From assembly GCF_003286085.1 (NCBI RefSeq), contig NW_020825288.1:6944001-7008000 (forward strand): a stretch of 64,000 nucleotides of DNA. The letters are read 5' to 3'. Origin of the DNA: Drosophila persimilis (lineage: Eukaryota; Arthropoda; Insecta; Diptera; Drosophilidae). Both the position numbers and the translations under genes were made by a program. Under the pieces are notes generated by a model. The model had not been told where the DNA came from, did not search any database, and saw only the letters and a program-made list of their open reading frames with translations. Shown here piece after piece: positions 13,030-25,770 of this stretch (the first letter of the stretch is position 1; every line of letters begins with the position of its first letter).

Positions 13030-14285
13030 CTATAATCGATGGGTTTGTATTCCATACTGCATCACATAGGTAAAATAGGTGATCATGCTAGACAAAAATA
13101 CCAAAATGATCTCGTTGGAGACCTCAAACAAGCCCAATGGACACACACGAAACTCGTTGAAGTTCAGGCGACTCAAGAACATCTCCAACTGGAAACAAAA
13201 TAAAGAACTGATTGGAACACAGTATTTTCCATTGAAGAATACCATACCTTTACATGCCATTCCTTCTGATCGCTGACTGGAAAATTCTCCAGACTCAATC
13301 TACGAATAACTTTGGAGCTGCTGACCGCTTCGTGGACAGCCAGGGTTAAGAGTATCACATCAGCGAAACTCTTAAGCACCAAGCCCCAGATGCCAGCCTG
13401 GCAGGGATACCGGTCGACACGTATGATCACCTCGTAGGACAGCACCGTGGTGGCGAAGATCTTGGCCATGAGAATGATGAGTACTGGTAGCTGGAGCAGG
13501 ATATGAAATGATCTGCCCACACGTTCGATCTCATCGTAGACGGCCACGCACTCCTCCAGCCGGCAACAGGCATTCCTCAGCTGACGACGACTGGCAGGAG
13601 CACCGCCTGGACGTTCCAGGGATCGCAGCTGACGTCGCAACTCAATGCGAACATAGCCATTGACCTCCGAGTAAAGGGCCGCCACGCTGAGGAAGCCCGC
13701 GAAACCGATGTGTATGATCATTAGGGAACCAATTTCGACGATGATGTCGCACAGAGCGATCAACGTTACCACTAAACTGGAAGCAAACAGTATTTGATGA
13801 AGTTCGCAGAAGAGCTCGTAAATGAGGCAGATCGCCTTGAAGAGGAGTAAGACAAACTCCCGCTTGCCACCGAAGCCGTTCTTCCTTCTCGTCGACATTT
13901 GACGCACTCGTCGAAACACCCTGAGGAAGCTGTTGATCATGCGGAGTACCTCGTGTTCTTGGAATATCTGCAGCACCAGGATGCAAGCGGTGCAGACGAG
14001 ACAGGACACCAGTCGCATGCACTGCAGTGTCCGCTCATTGGGATCCTCGATTGCCATTACGAATGGGGCACAGAAGCAGCAAACCACGGCAAAGCAGACG
14101 AGCCGTAGGATAAGCGAATACCACTTGAGCCTGAAGTTCTTCCGTCCCACCAAGGCATCCTTAGGTCCTTTCTTCGAGACCTCAAAGCAGATTACGCCCA
14201 AGACTCTGGCGTAGTGGTAACTAAAGCGTAGGATATACGCGGAGAGCCCCGAAAGACGCACCTCTCGAAGGCGCTCGAACATCAT
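13030..14285 (-). CDS. Gustatory receptor (second tandem minus-strand gene; Gr93c position)
   Basis: This is a 7tm_7 gustatory receptor. Exons: 14285-13248 and 13188-13030, with a 59 nt intron (GTATGG...TTTCCAG), giving 398 residues. The second exon encodes the last transmembrane helix and its QYG ending (ITYFTYVMQYG), as in the adjacent receptor, and the string FRVCPLG is nearly identical to LRVCPLG in the 11002-12270 gene. Two methionines open the frame; either could be used. Neighbouring spacing is short: only 144 bp separates this start codon from the stop of the next gene upstream, so promoter elements must lie inside that gap or the neighbouring gene. The intron position, shared motifs and strand show that it arose with its neighbours by tandem duplication. 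Confidence 0.88.
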
Positions 14286-14429
14286 TACGACTGGTTCACA
14301 TTGGGCTTCAGATTATGTAATTTATTTAGGGTATACTTAACTAATAACGATTTAGTTGGAATAATATTTTGATAAACAGTATAAGCAAACAATTGGACTG
14401 GAATCCATTTACTGATTGCAGAACTATCA

Positions 14430-15703
14430 CTATTCCGCTTCCCCCGTCGACTGCATTCTATATTGGACGACATATATCACAAAGGTGACTAGAGCGGAAA
14501 GGACTATCAAGACCAGCTCGTTGGAGACATCGAAAAGACCCAGAACACGGACGCGAAATTCATATAGACTCAAATGGGTGACGAACATATCAAACTGAAA
14601 GATGAAGTCAATGATTATAATGAGTGTATAATGGATATCGATACACTTACTGTCGTGTGCCAATCTTTATGGTCGCTGATATAGCAGTTCTCCAGACTGA
14701 GTCGCCGAATGACCCTAAACTGAGTCATTGCTCCTTCAACGGCCATAGTTACGAGAAAAAAGTCAAGAATCACTTTAGTCGTCAGAATACTTAGCTGAAT
14801 TTTATGCTTATCGAACCATCCAACGATAGTCAAACGGTAAATGACCACACCAAGTAATGTATAATTATGAACGATGCTCAAGAAGAACGGAAAATCGGTT
14901 AGCTTCTGAAACGTAGTGGCCAGGGCATAAATCTCTCTATATAGGGCCAAGCACTCATTCAGTTTCCGGCGGACAGTCCGCAAGTGCTGGCGTCGTGGCT
15001 GAAGTCCGTGCGGCCGTTCCAGGTCCTGTAGTTCGGATCGTAGCTGGAAACGGACAAAATCGTTCAGCTCTGAATAGAGAATACCTATGCTGAGGTAGCA
15101 CACAAAGCTCATTTGCATCATCATGTTGATGCCGAAGACGATGAAAGTGTCGCACCACCAGCTCAGGAATCTTTCCATACTGAAATGTTGTCTATCTGAC
15201 TCTAAAATGTACACTAGTTCATGGATTCGACAGATCAAAGAAAGGCTTAACAGCACCAGCTCTCGCCTTCCTCCATAGCCAAAAGTCTTTCGTCTGGGTA
15301 GAGCTCGAACTCGACGGAAGAGGCGAAAAAAAGTGTTCATCAATTGTTTCGAGTCTGCTTTGTGTAAAAGCTGCAGTCGAAGAATGCAAACGCAGACTAG
15401 AGTAGCCGTTATTATGCGTATAAAATGAACCAATCTTTCAAAAAAAATCTCTAATCGAAGGATCCATGGTAAGTAGAAATATGCTAAAATTCCAATAGCC
15501 AAAATCCGATAGATGGCATAGAACCGCATCAACCAAGGACGAGGCAGAGCTCTTAGTTCCATCAACATCTGGCCATTTTCGCTTATCCAATGTCTCTGCA
15601 GTTTAAAGCTGAAGATTCCCATGAATATGGCGTGGTAATACATCACGAGAAGGATGCCCGCGGACAGTTTGGATGCGTTCATTTTACGAAGGACCCCGAA
15701 CAT
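14430..15703 (-). CDS. Gustatory receptor (third tandem minus-strand gene; Gr93d position)
   Basis: This is a 7tm_7 gustatory receptor. Exons: 15703-14651 and 14594-14430, with a 56 nt intron (GTAAGT...TTTCAG), giving 405 residues. The frame is open upstream to 15805, but I start at MFGVLRKMNASK because from there the protein lines up with the N-terminal ends of the two other minus-strand receptors. Hydrophobic segments, the LSLEN motif before the intron and the C-terminal TFVIYVVQYR fit the family, though both T-Y and Q-F positions of the signature are altered. It is the most divergent member of the trio: the usual CPLG of exon 2 is RVLG here. It is the upstream-most gene of the trio in transcription direction. 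Confidence 0.87.
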
Positions 15704-18700
15704 GACTGGATTGGTGTCGATTTGAAATTTGAAATGGTTTGAAAAGGGCATTTGCGTCAAAAAGTTGTCAGTCGATGTGCATTTTACTAATGAAAATGTA
15801 ACCAATAAGCCGATAAGACCTCTGTTGACAGGAGCTTACCCCAGAGATTGAAAATGTTGTAGGACAGGAGATCACAGATTGTCACTATGGGGTATTCTAC
15901 GCCACTTCAGGGATGCGCTACACATACCTGTTTGGATTTGAGTCCATGACAATAGGGGCATTTTTTTTCCATAGCACCAATCAGCACTTTTGGATGAGCG
16001 GAATATTCAATATGTGGCTCGTTCTCGAATGCGAGACGAAGAATTGTTAACGTTGTCCGCAATTTTTTCTATGAATGCCAATGTATAGCCCTTAGTGAGC
16101 CGTTCAACCACAAACAGCATAACTTGAGACTTTTATATCTATTAAAAAAATGATTTAAGCTTGTCACTCCTTTACGGAGTAATTTGGTTTATAATACGAG
16201 TAAGTGTGTCAAATAAAAAACGAAAGAGTAGTAAAATGTATGATATAATATGGTCCATGGTTTGATTCTCTTCCTAGGTCAGCCAATTAGTTGTCCATTA
16301 GGGTGATAATCATGCTCTCGCAGCGTTTCTAAATCTTAAAAATCTTGTGTGTATTGTTGAAGATGAGATCTCGACATCTCAATAATGGGATCGGTTGTTT
16401 TCATTTTAAGATCACGTTGCCCTCCGGTCTATATGCTCCCCGGACTCACTCCCTCACACACAGTTCGTATAACTGGCCCCTGCTTTTGATTCACACGCTC
16501 ACGATCCTGGCTGAGCTGAGGAGCTGAGGCTCTAAGCTCGCTCGCTCTCTCCGGCTGGCACTCCCCCTCTCGTTCAGGCAATGTAAATGACGCCCCCACT
16601 TTGTGCTGTACGTGATCTTCTTATACAGTATCTTTTGTGCTACATCTTCTCTGGATAGCCTATCCGGGCTCTGCGGGGCCGAGGCATGTGCACGATTACA
16701 GCGCGCAGCGATTTGCGTCCGTCGACATCTCTGGGAGATCTTTCAAGTCTGTCAAGCAGGGTCCACACACACACCCAGTCTCTCGTCTCTTTGTCTGACA
16801 TTTGAAAAGAATTTTCACGTTGTATGAGTTATTTTTTTTCCACTTCTTCTTGTTGTAGGCAATTACAGTAACAACAAGAAGAGAAACAACTACAACAGCT
16901 CTCGAGCACGTACATTTTCCGGCATTGTACGAAAATTGTGGGAACAATCAACGAAATAAACAAAAGTGCTTTGCATGCCGTTGATTTGTGCTGCAAATTG
17001 CTTTAGACTGAAATTACGGCAACAAGATGGAAAAAAAAAAACAAAACCCCAGCTTGGCATTGGCAGGGCCGCATCTTCGAATACACTTTTCAGAGCGGCA
17101 GTATTGGTATTGGTATTCAATAACATATTGGATCTTATAACGCTTCAGAAGTTCAACTTTTCCAGACTTTTCTGATTAAAAATCGGCTCACGATCGATCG
17201 TTCTGGCAACTATTTGACAGATTGTATGTTTGAAGTCTGATACGCACTTCAAGGGTATTCCATATGCCCATATAGGGACTCCAGAGCCAGAGCAGCAACA
17301 AATGAGCCGGGTCGAGCCAAGGAAAGCCACAACTTGGTCAGCAGATTAGAGCACTGGTCTGTTGGAGGGATCCCCGGTGCCAGTCCCTGCTTGACCTCAC
17401 GTTGGGCAGGGGCCAAGCAAGCCAGACACGCAGCCTCAGCGCAGTGGCAGCTGTGCGAGGGGATTGGAGAGGGGGGTTGTAAGTAACTTCAGGGTTGATT
17501 GATTTCAATTGCAGCTAGAACAGTGCTCGTCGTCTCAGATGGCCTTGGCTCGCTTTTCACGCTTTTCCAGGCATTGCACTTAGGCCGGCCCAGTCGGGCC
17601 TACCGTCCTACCCCTCCGCACATCTGACATTAATGGTGATTAATGGAAAGATTGAATGTAATTAAATTTGTTTTTTTTTTGTTTGTTCCTTTTTTCTGGG
17701 CTATAAATTATTTGCGATTTCAGAAACGCCGTTTGGTTCATTGCTAAAGTACACACAGCAAAAAGAACGGCAACAAAAATGTGAAAGCAAAGAGAAATAG
17801 CGAAACGACAACAGCAACGACGGCAGGCTGGCTTCGCAGTACCGTTACAGCAAGAGCAACAACCAGAGAAGGCAGGCCGGGGAAAAGCAACAACAGCAAC
17901 AAATCAGCGAGGCCAGCGTCATAAAATTTTGCCTTTTGCAGCTTTGAATTTATTGCGAGGCGAATGCAGGCAGCAGCGCAGTCGAAAATGCGGCCAACGC
18001 AGAGTACAAACACCTCTACTCGCCTCTGTTTCTCTCTGCTGTGTGTTAGTATGAGGTGAGGTGCTTCTCTTTGTATTTCCATCATCACACACCCTCAGAA
18101 AAAAAGAAGAGAATGTGTAATTCGAGGATCTAAAATGCTTCACCTTTCATAAATATACCCTGCCTGAGTTCCTAAGTTTCGTGTGCGTGTGTGTGTGTGA
18201 CTGCATTTCGATTGTAGCCATTAAAATCTTGAAATTGCATGCTAATAACCGTACACTGGCCCGCTAGTTAAGTGGGCAAATATGTTGTACATGCTCGTTA
18301 CTAAATGCAAGCATGTAATTTGCCTCCTTTCGCAATGCCATTATTACATATTGCATTCTTGATTCGCCCGGCCGCCTCTAAGCAGGAGAGAGGGAGGTAT
18401 ACATACAGATATATGCACATATATGTATGAAAGCTTAGCTTCGTTGCAAAGCTTTGATACCGTTTTATAAGCTCTACAGTTGATATAAAATTTGGTTTTT
18501 TTGCTTTAAATATCTTTAGTAACATAAATACTTCTATCAATCGGAAATGCTTCCTTATCGGCGTTGCAAACATCTGCTGAAAATCATAATAGCCTCTGCA
18601 GGGTATTGTACTTTTCTATGTGTATTTGTTGTGGGACAAAACAGAGCTAAGGCATTGCCAGACAGCAGCAATGGCATAGTCGTAGGCGGCACAAGGGGCC

Positions 18701-20543
18701 GGGGGCCGGGGGCCAGCATCAATCATCATCAAGCCAGGGCATAGTTTGGATCTAAGGCCCCCACTCTGCCGGAAGTCGCAGCCAATCTAATGTTAAGTGC
18801 CCACTCCACTCCACTGGGCTACGCGTAACAGAAAAATTACGACTAGAAAGCATTTTCCCTATTTTTTAGTGTTTGAACACAGTGGAGCCTCCTCATGGGT
18901 GTGGATAGTGATTGATGAACGAGAAAATAAAGATGGTTCGACATCCTCTGCTCTCCAACTAATGGATTCGACCCTAATTAATACAGTGGAATCTCTCAGG
19001 GCAGACAGATCCCCTAATATCTCTATTGGGCGGATGGAAGTTGTGAGTGTAAGCTGTTGTTGCCAGAACGGTCTTCACTGTACGTGCCATCCGTAGCCCG
19101 AGGTTGCAGATGGGTCATCGTCAGCTAGCTACCAGAAAAAGGTTGTTACCTCCTACTAGATGATGGTTCACTGTGCATTGCAATGTAGCCCGAGGCCCCA
19201 TCTGCGTCTAGTTGATATAGATTTATTTGTACCCCTGATAGGTATTATATAGGCGTATATTTCAATCGTTCACAGATTGCTTGTTTCCTCCTAGACGAGG
19301 GTTCACTGTCCGTTGCATCCGTAGCCCGTGGCTGGCTCCGCTGAGTCATTCTCTTTCTCCTTCCTTTTCTACACTCGAGTGCTCCGAATTTTCTTTACGC
19401 TTTGGAAACAGCGGAAAAGGGCCCCAGCCCCGACCAAAACCATTTCGTAGGCAAATAAAAAGCTTTTAAGATCTTTTTTTTTTGTTTTACATTTGTATTT
19501 TCAAAGTTTTTTTTAAGTTTTTTTTTGTTGTTTTTGTTTTTTGCTCTTTACAGTATTTTTTTGTTTGCGTAAGTTTGACAAAATTTGTTAGTTTCGTTGG
19601 AGGAAATATACACAATGTTTTTGTTGTTTTTGTTTTTTTGTTAGCTGCTTGGGAGCGTAAGTCCCATACAATATACACAGGTTGGTTGTTCAAAAATAAA
19701 ATATTTGGGAGAGTCGAAAGCTAAGAGAAATAATTTTGACGAAATAATATACATATATAATCGTACATGGATGATTGAACGTACAGATAAAAAGACATAG
19801 ACACGATCAGGGTGCGTGTGTGTATGAGCTTAAAGAGGGATTTGTTTAAATAATTTCTGTTATAATTACATTTTAATTATTGAGATCATGACACAAAGTA
19901 CATTTCGAATACTTTTGGCACACGCGTGCATCAAAAACCGAAACACGCTGAGAACGCTTGAATTTTTGGGAAGTGGGGGGTGGGGGGTGTGGGTTTTGGG
20001 GGTTTGGGTGTTATCTAATATCTAGTGGATGCATAGCAAGAGACCATCATTGTTATCTGCAAGATCGTACAGATGCAATTTCCTAATTACAATTTAATCT
20101 ATCATAAAAGTGCGCTGATACCAATTGAAGTCTTTCGTTTTGCTATCATTTACGTATGCTAATGCACAGATATCTCTCTCTCTCTCTACATAAATATAAA
20201 TAAATACATCTACATAATATATATCTTCATAATTTCAATAGTTATATCTATCGCTATGCATCCGGGTTTTTTTCGCGCACGTTTCGGCTATGCACGCGCG
20301 TTGATCTTTTCGTGTTGTTTTTCGCTTTTCGTCTGCTTTTTAGCGCTCTTCGACTTGGCGCTTTTTGTTGGACAACATTTGGGACCGTCAAGTCTTTGTT
20401 TAAACAATTATATACATAAAAGCTTTATGCATACGTAAATAAAAAAAAAAAAACAAATCACTTTCAAAACATTAAAATTACGTTCACAATAAATATAATG
20501 TATTGCAATGGTTGTTGCGGCTGCACCTGCGGCTGCACGACTC
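15704..20543. other. Non-coding interval between the receptor cluster and the CDK-inhibitor-like gene
   Basis: There is no supported exon. The part next to 20543 probably holds the 3' UTR of the minus-strand CDK-inhibitor-like gene; a minus-strand AATAAA would be the TTTATT near 19221, but I cannot fix the poly-A site. The interval contains poly-T blocks (19470-19640), a G-rich stretch (19971-20008) and three diverged copies of a roughly 45 bp motif (19070-19331). Confidence 0.45.
19070..19331 (+). repeat. Three diverged copies of a 35-47 bp motif
   Basis: Copies lie at 19070-19103, 19148-19194 and 19286-19331. They share TTCACTGT, then a GCATCCGTAGCCCG-like core and a final G(A/T)GG. The second and third copies also share CCTCCTA(CTA)GA before it. 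The spacers between copies are unrelated. Direct orientation, no coding potential. Confidence 0.6.
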
Positions 20544-23500
20544 CTACTCGTCCTTCTTATTCACGATCTTTCCGATTTCGCTATTACCACTATCCAGAAC
20601 CCTAGCGGTACAGTTAGTGTTGTTGTTGTTATTGTTGTTCTTCTTGTTGTTGTTATTGTTGTTGCTGCATTTTGGCACATTCGAAATGGTTTTGGGGGCC
20701 TTGCGCTCGCGGTAAAAGCCTGAAACGATAATGGGGGGAAAAAGGAAAAGTGGCAATTAGTCACAGTGCAGGAACTCGTATAAATAGCTGTACAAAAACG
20801 AACACAAAGTACATACAACACTTGAGAAAGCAATAGTTGATATTCCAACGAAATGATACCCGCTAATTTATTTGCCACAAAATCGAAAGTTGGTAGGAAA
20901 CATGCATAAATCTTTGGAATTACGCCGAACAAACAAAAAAATATACTCTCCACGAATGTAGGGTGTACAAATAGAAAAAAAAAAAATGCAACACAAGTTT
21001 CAGCGTCATTTTTGACCTTCAGAAGGCAAAAGGGAAAGCAATGCGAAACTGCAGCTGCGACTACTTGGAGCATGGAGGGAGCTTTCTTATCGCATTTGAG
21101 AGTGAGTGGGCTCTCTCTCCCTCTACCTGGTCATTGGCTAGACGATAAATGTCATGGGCAGTCGTCGCCATTGCCATTGCCACGACATCAAAAGGCAATC
21201 GCAAAAATGCAATGATGTGACAGAGAGAAAAATGGAAAAATGGGCAAGAGAGAAAGGACCGTGAATGAAGGCAGAGTGTGGGTGAGTGGGAGAGCACAGT
21301 GAATGATTTTGCGTTTAATGAAAGAACAAGGAGAGCAGGCAATAAATGGTTGTGTAGTCATTGAGCTTAAGCAGCAACGCATGCCAAATGCGTTCTAAAT
21401 GGCACATCAACCTTGATGGTGTTGGCGCTTTTTATATACATACATACAGATGTACAGATGTACACTCATAGTCTCAATCGGACAAGCCGCAGCTGCGGTT
21501 GCTTCATCACGTAAACCGCTCTAAAGCTTAGACACTAGACTAGGGGCTAGGGGCTACGGGCAGGGCAGGGCAGGCCATAGGCAAACACCAGCCACTCACT
21601 CACTGCGCAGTGACCTAAAAGCGACCAGAAACAGAAACAGCAACGGAACGCAGCCGCAGATGACGACGAAAACAGCGCTTGCGGCGTTTTAATCAAATTT
21701 ACAGTTAGAGAAAATTATAAGCCATGCCAACGACAACGACAAAGAACTTGATGCGAAACGAGGCAATGAAGAAGAGTGGGGGAGAGAAAGATCGTAGTCG
21801 CCAACGTTGTCGGCGATTCTGTTAATGTAAAGGAGCTAGTGGTTAGACACAGACCGCTCTGTAATAAGCGGGTGGGGGGAGGGGAGGGCGGAGCGCATTT
21901 GTAATTTACCGTTATTACTATGACCACGGAGCCTCCCAAGCACGCACACAGGCTTAACATTATGATTTCTACACACACGAGAACACACACAAGCAAAGCG
22001 AACCACAAAAGATATGAGAAATCTGTGAAGAGAGGCGCAACAACAAAACGCGTTTTGTTTACGAAATGTGTGGGGAGAGACAGACCGATGAAAACAGGAA
22101 CGGCAACAAAATAATATACTCATAAATATTTATATGGGAAGAAGCGAGTTTCAGCATACATAATTTGTATACATACATTCATACATACATACATATGTGC
22201 ATAAGTATGCGTGTGTGTAAGCTTTCGAAGAATCACGGGCCTTATTGGGGGCGGGGCGTGGTAAAAATCCCAAGCAAAACAAAAAGCACAAAACAAAGCG
22301 CTTCTAACTGTGAAGTACAGTGGTGGCCAAAACATGGCAAAACAAGCTGTGTGCGAGAGCAAAAGAAAAAGAGCTTGAGAGCGCAATGGAGATAACAGAA
22401 CTTGTCTAATTGTATGAGACTCGACTCTTCTCTGGACCTGCCACAAATTCTGACTACTGAACGCTGCTGTACTTACGCGATCAGAGCGAGATGGAGCTCG
22501 TGACCTTCACGACGAGTTTTGAAAAACAACATCCACAACATGCGTGCGTTCGTAGTACTACGCATAAACACACAGACACGCGAACGCACACACACTCAAC
22601 TCGCTTATCAGCAGAGAACCACCACTAAAAATAAACATGAAAATACAAATTCGCGCCAAAACGCAAAAAACACCAACAGCAGGCTCCATTGGCTCCTCGT
22701 GCGCCCAGAAAAACAAAACACGAAGTGGAGGCCAGCTTTGGGAGCCGAGGTCTTTGATACTCTTGCACATCCATTGTTCGTATGGAAACGCCGTATATCA
22801 TAAAAACTTCAATTCTGAAAATATTTACATAGCAGAGCTCTAAAGGTTTCTTTTGCTGTTTAGCTTAAGCCTGAGTTTGGTTCTCTGAGAAATACTTGTT
22901 TATATACCGATTCATATGGAAACAGAGAATACGCCTATATGGGCTCCACGTCATAAAAGTCAGATGTCAGGAATGTCACGTTTTTAGTTACAAACCTCTA
23001 GTCGATTTAAAAATACCCTCTACAAGGGTAGAGGAAACACCTCCTCTCTCTCTCTCACAAAACGAATTAGAGGTACAAAGAGGAGCAAAGAAAATAAGAG
23101 CGCGAGCAGCCTGTTTGTCTATACGCGCGCGCGTGTCTGTGTGTGTGAGGGCTGACGTCGTATAAGAGTGACGCCGCTGTGGGTTGAGATTGCGTTTGTC
23201 GTTGTGGGTGCGGCCGCTGTACACAAAAAAACCAACAACAACAACTACAACACTACCACAACTTATGTACAGTCGCCCGCTCTTGGCAGGCGTGTGCCAA
23301 GTAGTTGTTGTATTTGTAATTTTTTTTCCATCCAATTCATGCACACATATGCACTTGCACAAGAGCAGCAGCAATAAGGCGTTGGCGCTGATTTTAATTT
23401 AATTGAGGCCTCTCAATTAATTGCTCTGCAGCAGTAGCAGCTGCACTCCCTGACGCAATCACCGTTGTCGCTGTCCGAAGATTATGGGATGCAGAATATA

Positions 23501-24781
23501 GAAAAGAATCTTTTTGGCGCGCAGAACGAAACGGGATTGTTATTCAACAGTTTTTCCCCCATACGTACAGTCTGCGTGTTTGTTTTTTTCGACAAGACAA
23601 ACTGGCGGCAGATAGCAAATCGGGTGCTTTTTTCCAGTTTTCTTTTGTCTGAAACTCACGTTGTTTCGCTGCGACCTTCACCAACAGAATTGATAACAGG
23701 CCAAAGCCCGACCGAAAGAAAAAGCAAAAGAAAAATCAAAATCAAATTTGTATTTTTGCGTGGTTGTCCATCAAAATGACTATAGCGAAATGAACGCGAA
23801 AGGAACCCAAGATGGGGAATAGAGGAAGCGGCAGGGGTAGAAAGAACCCTTCAGCAAACCTCATATAACACTGCAGTGTGTATACAGTTGGGGTAAACAC
23901 TCATACTAATTAGTAGGATTTTAATACAGACAAGGCTCGGATATAAAAACTTCCAGAAATTAGAAATGTGCAGAACTGCTAATCAAACAATCCGAAAGTA
24001 TCTGTACAGACTCAAGTGTTTCAGTTTCCCGATTAGAAACGGCCCCGAAACGAACGGATTTTACTTTTTCAGAGGACAATGCATCGAGTTACAGTTCCTC
24101 AGGATGTGCACCTGAACCAGGGAGAGTGAAAGAGTAACAATAAGAAAGAAAAAAAAATGGAACGAAAGGGAAGCAAAAGAGGAGATTGACAAAATCTCAA
24201 ACAAGGGTGGTTTCTCACACAGATTGGGGGTTGGTTGACTGGCGGGCAAAGGGAGGGAAAAAATAGAATATAAGAAGGAACCGTAACGTAACGAAAAGGG
24301 AAACGAAAATCAGGTGCTGCCAGTTGGTGGAACTCATACGAAATATCCTACGAATCTCACCTTTAATCCCTTGAGGAAGACGTCCGTACGGCTTCTGCCC
24401 GCATGATCTAATCATCAGGTCCTTGCGTTCAGCGCAGTTGGTGATCACCTTGGCGGTGGTTGCAATCTGGCTAGGCGTCAGTGCCACCCCCGCTGGAGAG
24501 GGCTCAAAGGGCATCGTCTGACACTTGGAAGGGAGCCTGTAAAGACGGTTCAGCTGCTCGAGCTCCTCCTCGGCCAGAATATCCACGCCATATCTGGCCC
24601 GGACGCGGCACAGGCCTTTTTCCGTTACGTTGGCCAGGCTCTTATTAATGCTGGCGCTAACCTCGTCCCGATCGGTTCCGAACAGATTGCAGCGGGCGCG
24701 ATTGGCCACGGCCACTGGGGTGGGACGGCGTGGCTCCAGCGTCAGGCTCGACCAAAGTGGGGGCACCTGAATGGGCGCCAT
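20544..24781 (-). CDS. CDK-inhibitor-like protein (CDI/Kip-like domain plus PIP-box-like motif)
   Basis: Exons: 24781-24361 and 20719-20544, separated by a 3.6 kb intron (GTGAGA...TTTCAG), giving 198 residues. Residues about 29-80 resemble the CDI domain of p21/p27/p57: ARCNLFGTDRDEV parallels the family start C-R-N-L-F-G-P-V-D-x-E, followed by a helix-like stretch and RARYGVDI where relatives have RWNFDF. The junction creates PQGIKGFYRERK, which fits a degenerate PIP box (hydrophobic, two residues, then two aromatics) with a basic residue four positions after it, as in PCNA-coupled degrons. The tail contains an Asn/Lys-rich run. The family inhibits cyclin-CDK complexes in the nucleus. Differences: the Arg of the cyclin-binding R-x-L is shifted by one and the CDK-contacting Trp is Tyr. 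I do not recognise a named fly gene; it is not obviously dacapo. Gene structure is fairly firm, function is inferred. Confidence 0.62.
20720..24360 (-). other. Large intron of the CDK-inhibitor-like gene
   Basis: It is bounded by GTGAGA and TTTCAG on the minus strand. It contains simple CA/GT and poly-A tracts and several composition-driven frames, but no exon or RNA gene I can support. Its size compared with the 56-66 nt introns elsewhere in the window suggests that it carries regulatory DNA. Confidence 0.55.
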
Positions 24782-25295
24782 CGTACACTTTGCTATATTC
24801 TTCCTTCTTTCACTTGAGTTGATTCCACTTTTTCTCTTGCTTGCTTTGCAGTACTTTCTGTATCGCTTTCTGCTTTCACTTGAACTTTTCTTTGTACTAT
24901 TTTTGTTGGACTTTTCTCCTCTGGCACATTACAAACACAGCGCGAAAATCAACTCGCAGAGAAGTCACGTACCGTACCGCGCATTGCTTTAATTGGTTTT
25001 CTATTGGCACATTTCTTGTAGATTTTAATGATTTTTTTAGCTAATATATTTTTAGCTAATATATTCTTTATCGATGGAGCTTTCTGAATTCTATGTAAAA
25101 TTCGACACTTTTTTCTGGTTTCATTGCTACGATCAGATCAGATGCCTTGGTGAGTGTACTTTCGCGTATGCCAACAATTGTTCATCATGTAAACTCTGTG
25201 TTGTGGGCCGCGGAGTGTTGTTGTGTCGAGCGCGGCGGTCGAATTTTGATTGTTGTTTCTTCTGCGGCCTCAACAACAACATAGCCTCTCGTGTA

Positions 25296-25479
25296 TTAAC
25301 CCACTCAAGCCCCCCTATTTAAACAGTTCAACTTGTGGTAAATGGCGGAAAATATTACTGATTGAAAAACTCTTGTAGATCAATGCCACGATATCTTTCA
25401 GCGGGACTGTGCTAAAATTATTATATTTTCATTATTTTAGCTGGAATATGAAATGCCCCCTTGGCTTATAATGGGTTAA
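25296..25479. mobile_element. Candidate piggyBac-type MITE remnant, copy 1
   Basis: The segment is bounded by TTAA on both sides. Inside, it begins CCCACTCAAGCC and ends GGCTTATAATGGG, whose reverse complement is CCCATTATAAGCC. TTAA target duplications with CCC...GGG ends are the hallmark of piggyBac-superfamily elements. At 176 bp with no coding capacity it would be a non-autonomous copy. Similarity to copy 2 continues about 12 bp past the right TTAA (TCGTTC), so the true element boundary may lie further out. Confidence 0.4.
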
Positions 25480-25770
25480 TCGTTCTCCGTCAAGGATGGG
25501 CAACCATATTGCTTAATTTTGATGTTCCGTCAAATATTATAAGCTAGATAAGACATTATGCCGTGCCCACATAATTTTATTCGATAAACGAATTAATTTT
25601 CTACTCGGCTGGCATATTTTTAGTACTTGTTTTAATTGGATTTTGTCTAAAAATGGTTTTAGCAAAAAAGGTCGAGGGCTACGTGACCGCCGAAGTACCG
25701 AGAAAATACGTTTAGGCGTACCGAAATATACCGTCTCATTTTTAAAATATACCGTAAATATACCGATGAC

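Noticed and set aside
15704..15805. Longer N-terminus for the third minus-strand receptor
   Set aside because: Alignment with its two paralogues begins at the methionine at 15703.
24215..24360. Unspliced C-terminal extension of the CDK-inhibitor-like exon 1
   Set aside because: It passes through a good GTGAGA donor and reads as low-complexity Phe/Leu-rich sequence; the spliced product makes a better protein.
20544..24781. Calling the CDK-inhibitor-like gene dacapo
   Set aside because: Outside the NLFG region it does not look like Dacapo, and dacapo lies on another chromosome arm in D. melanogaster, so only family-level resemblance is claimed.
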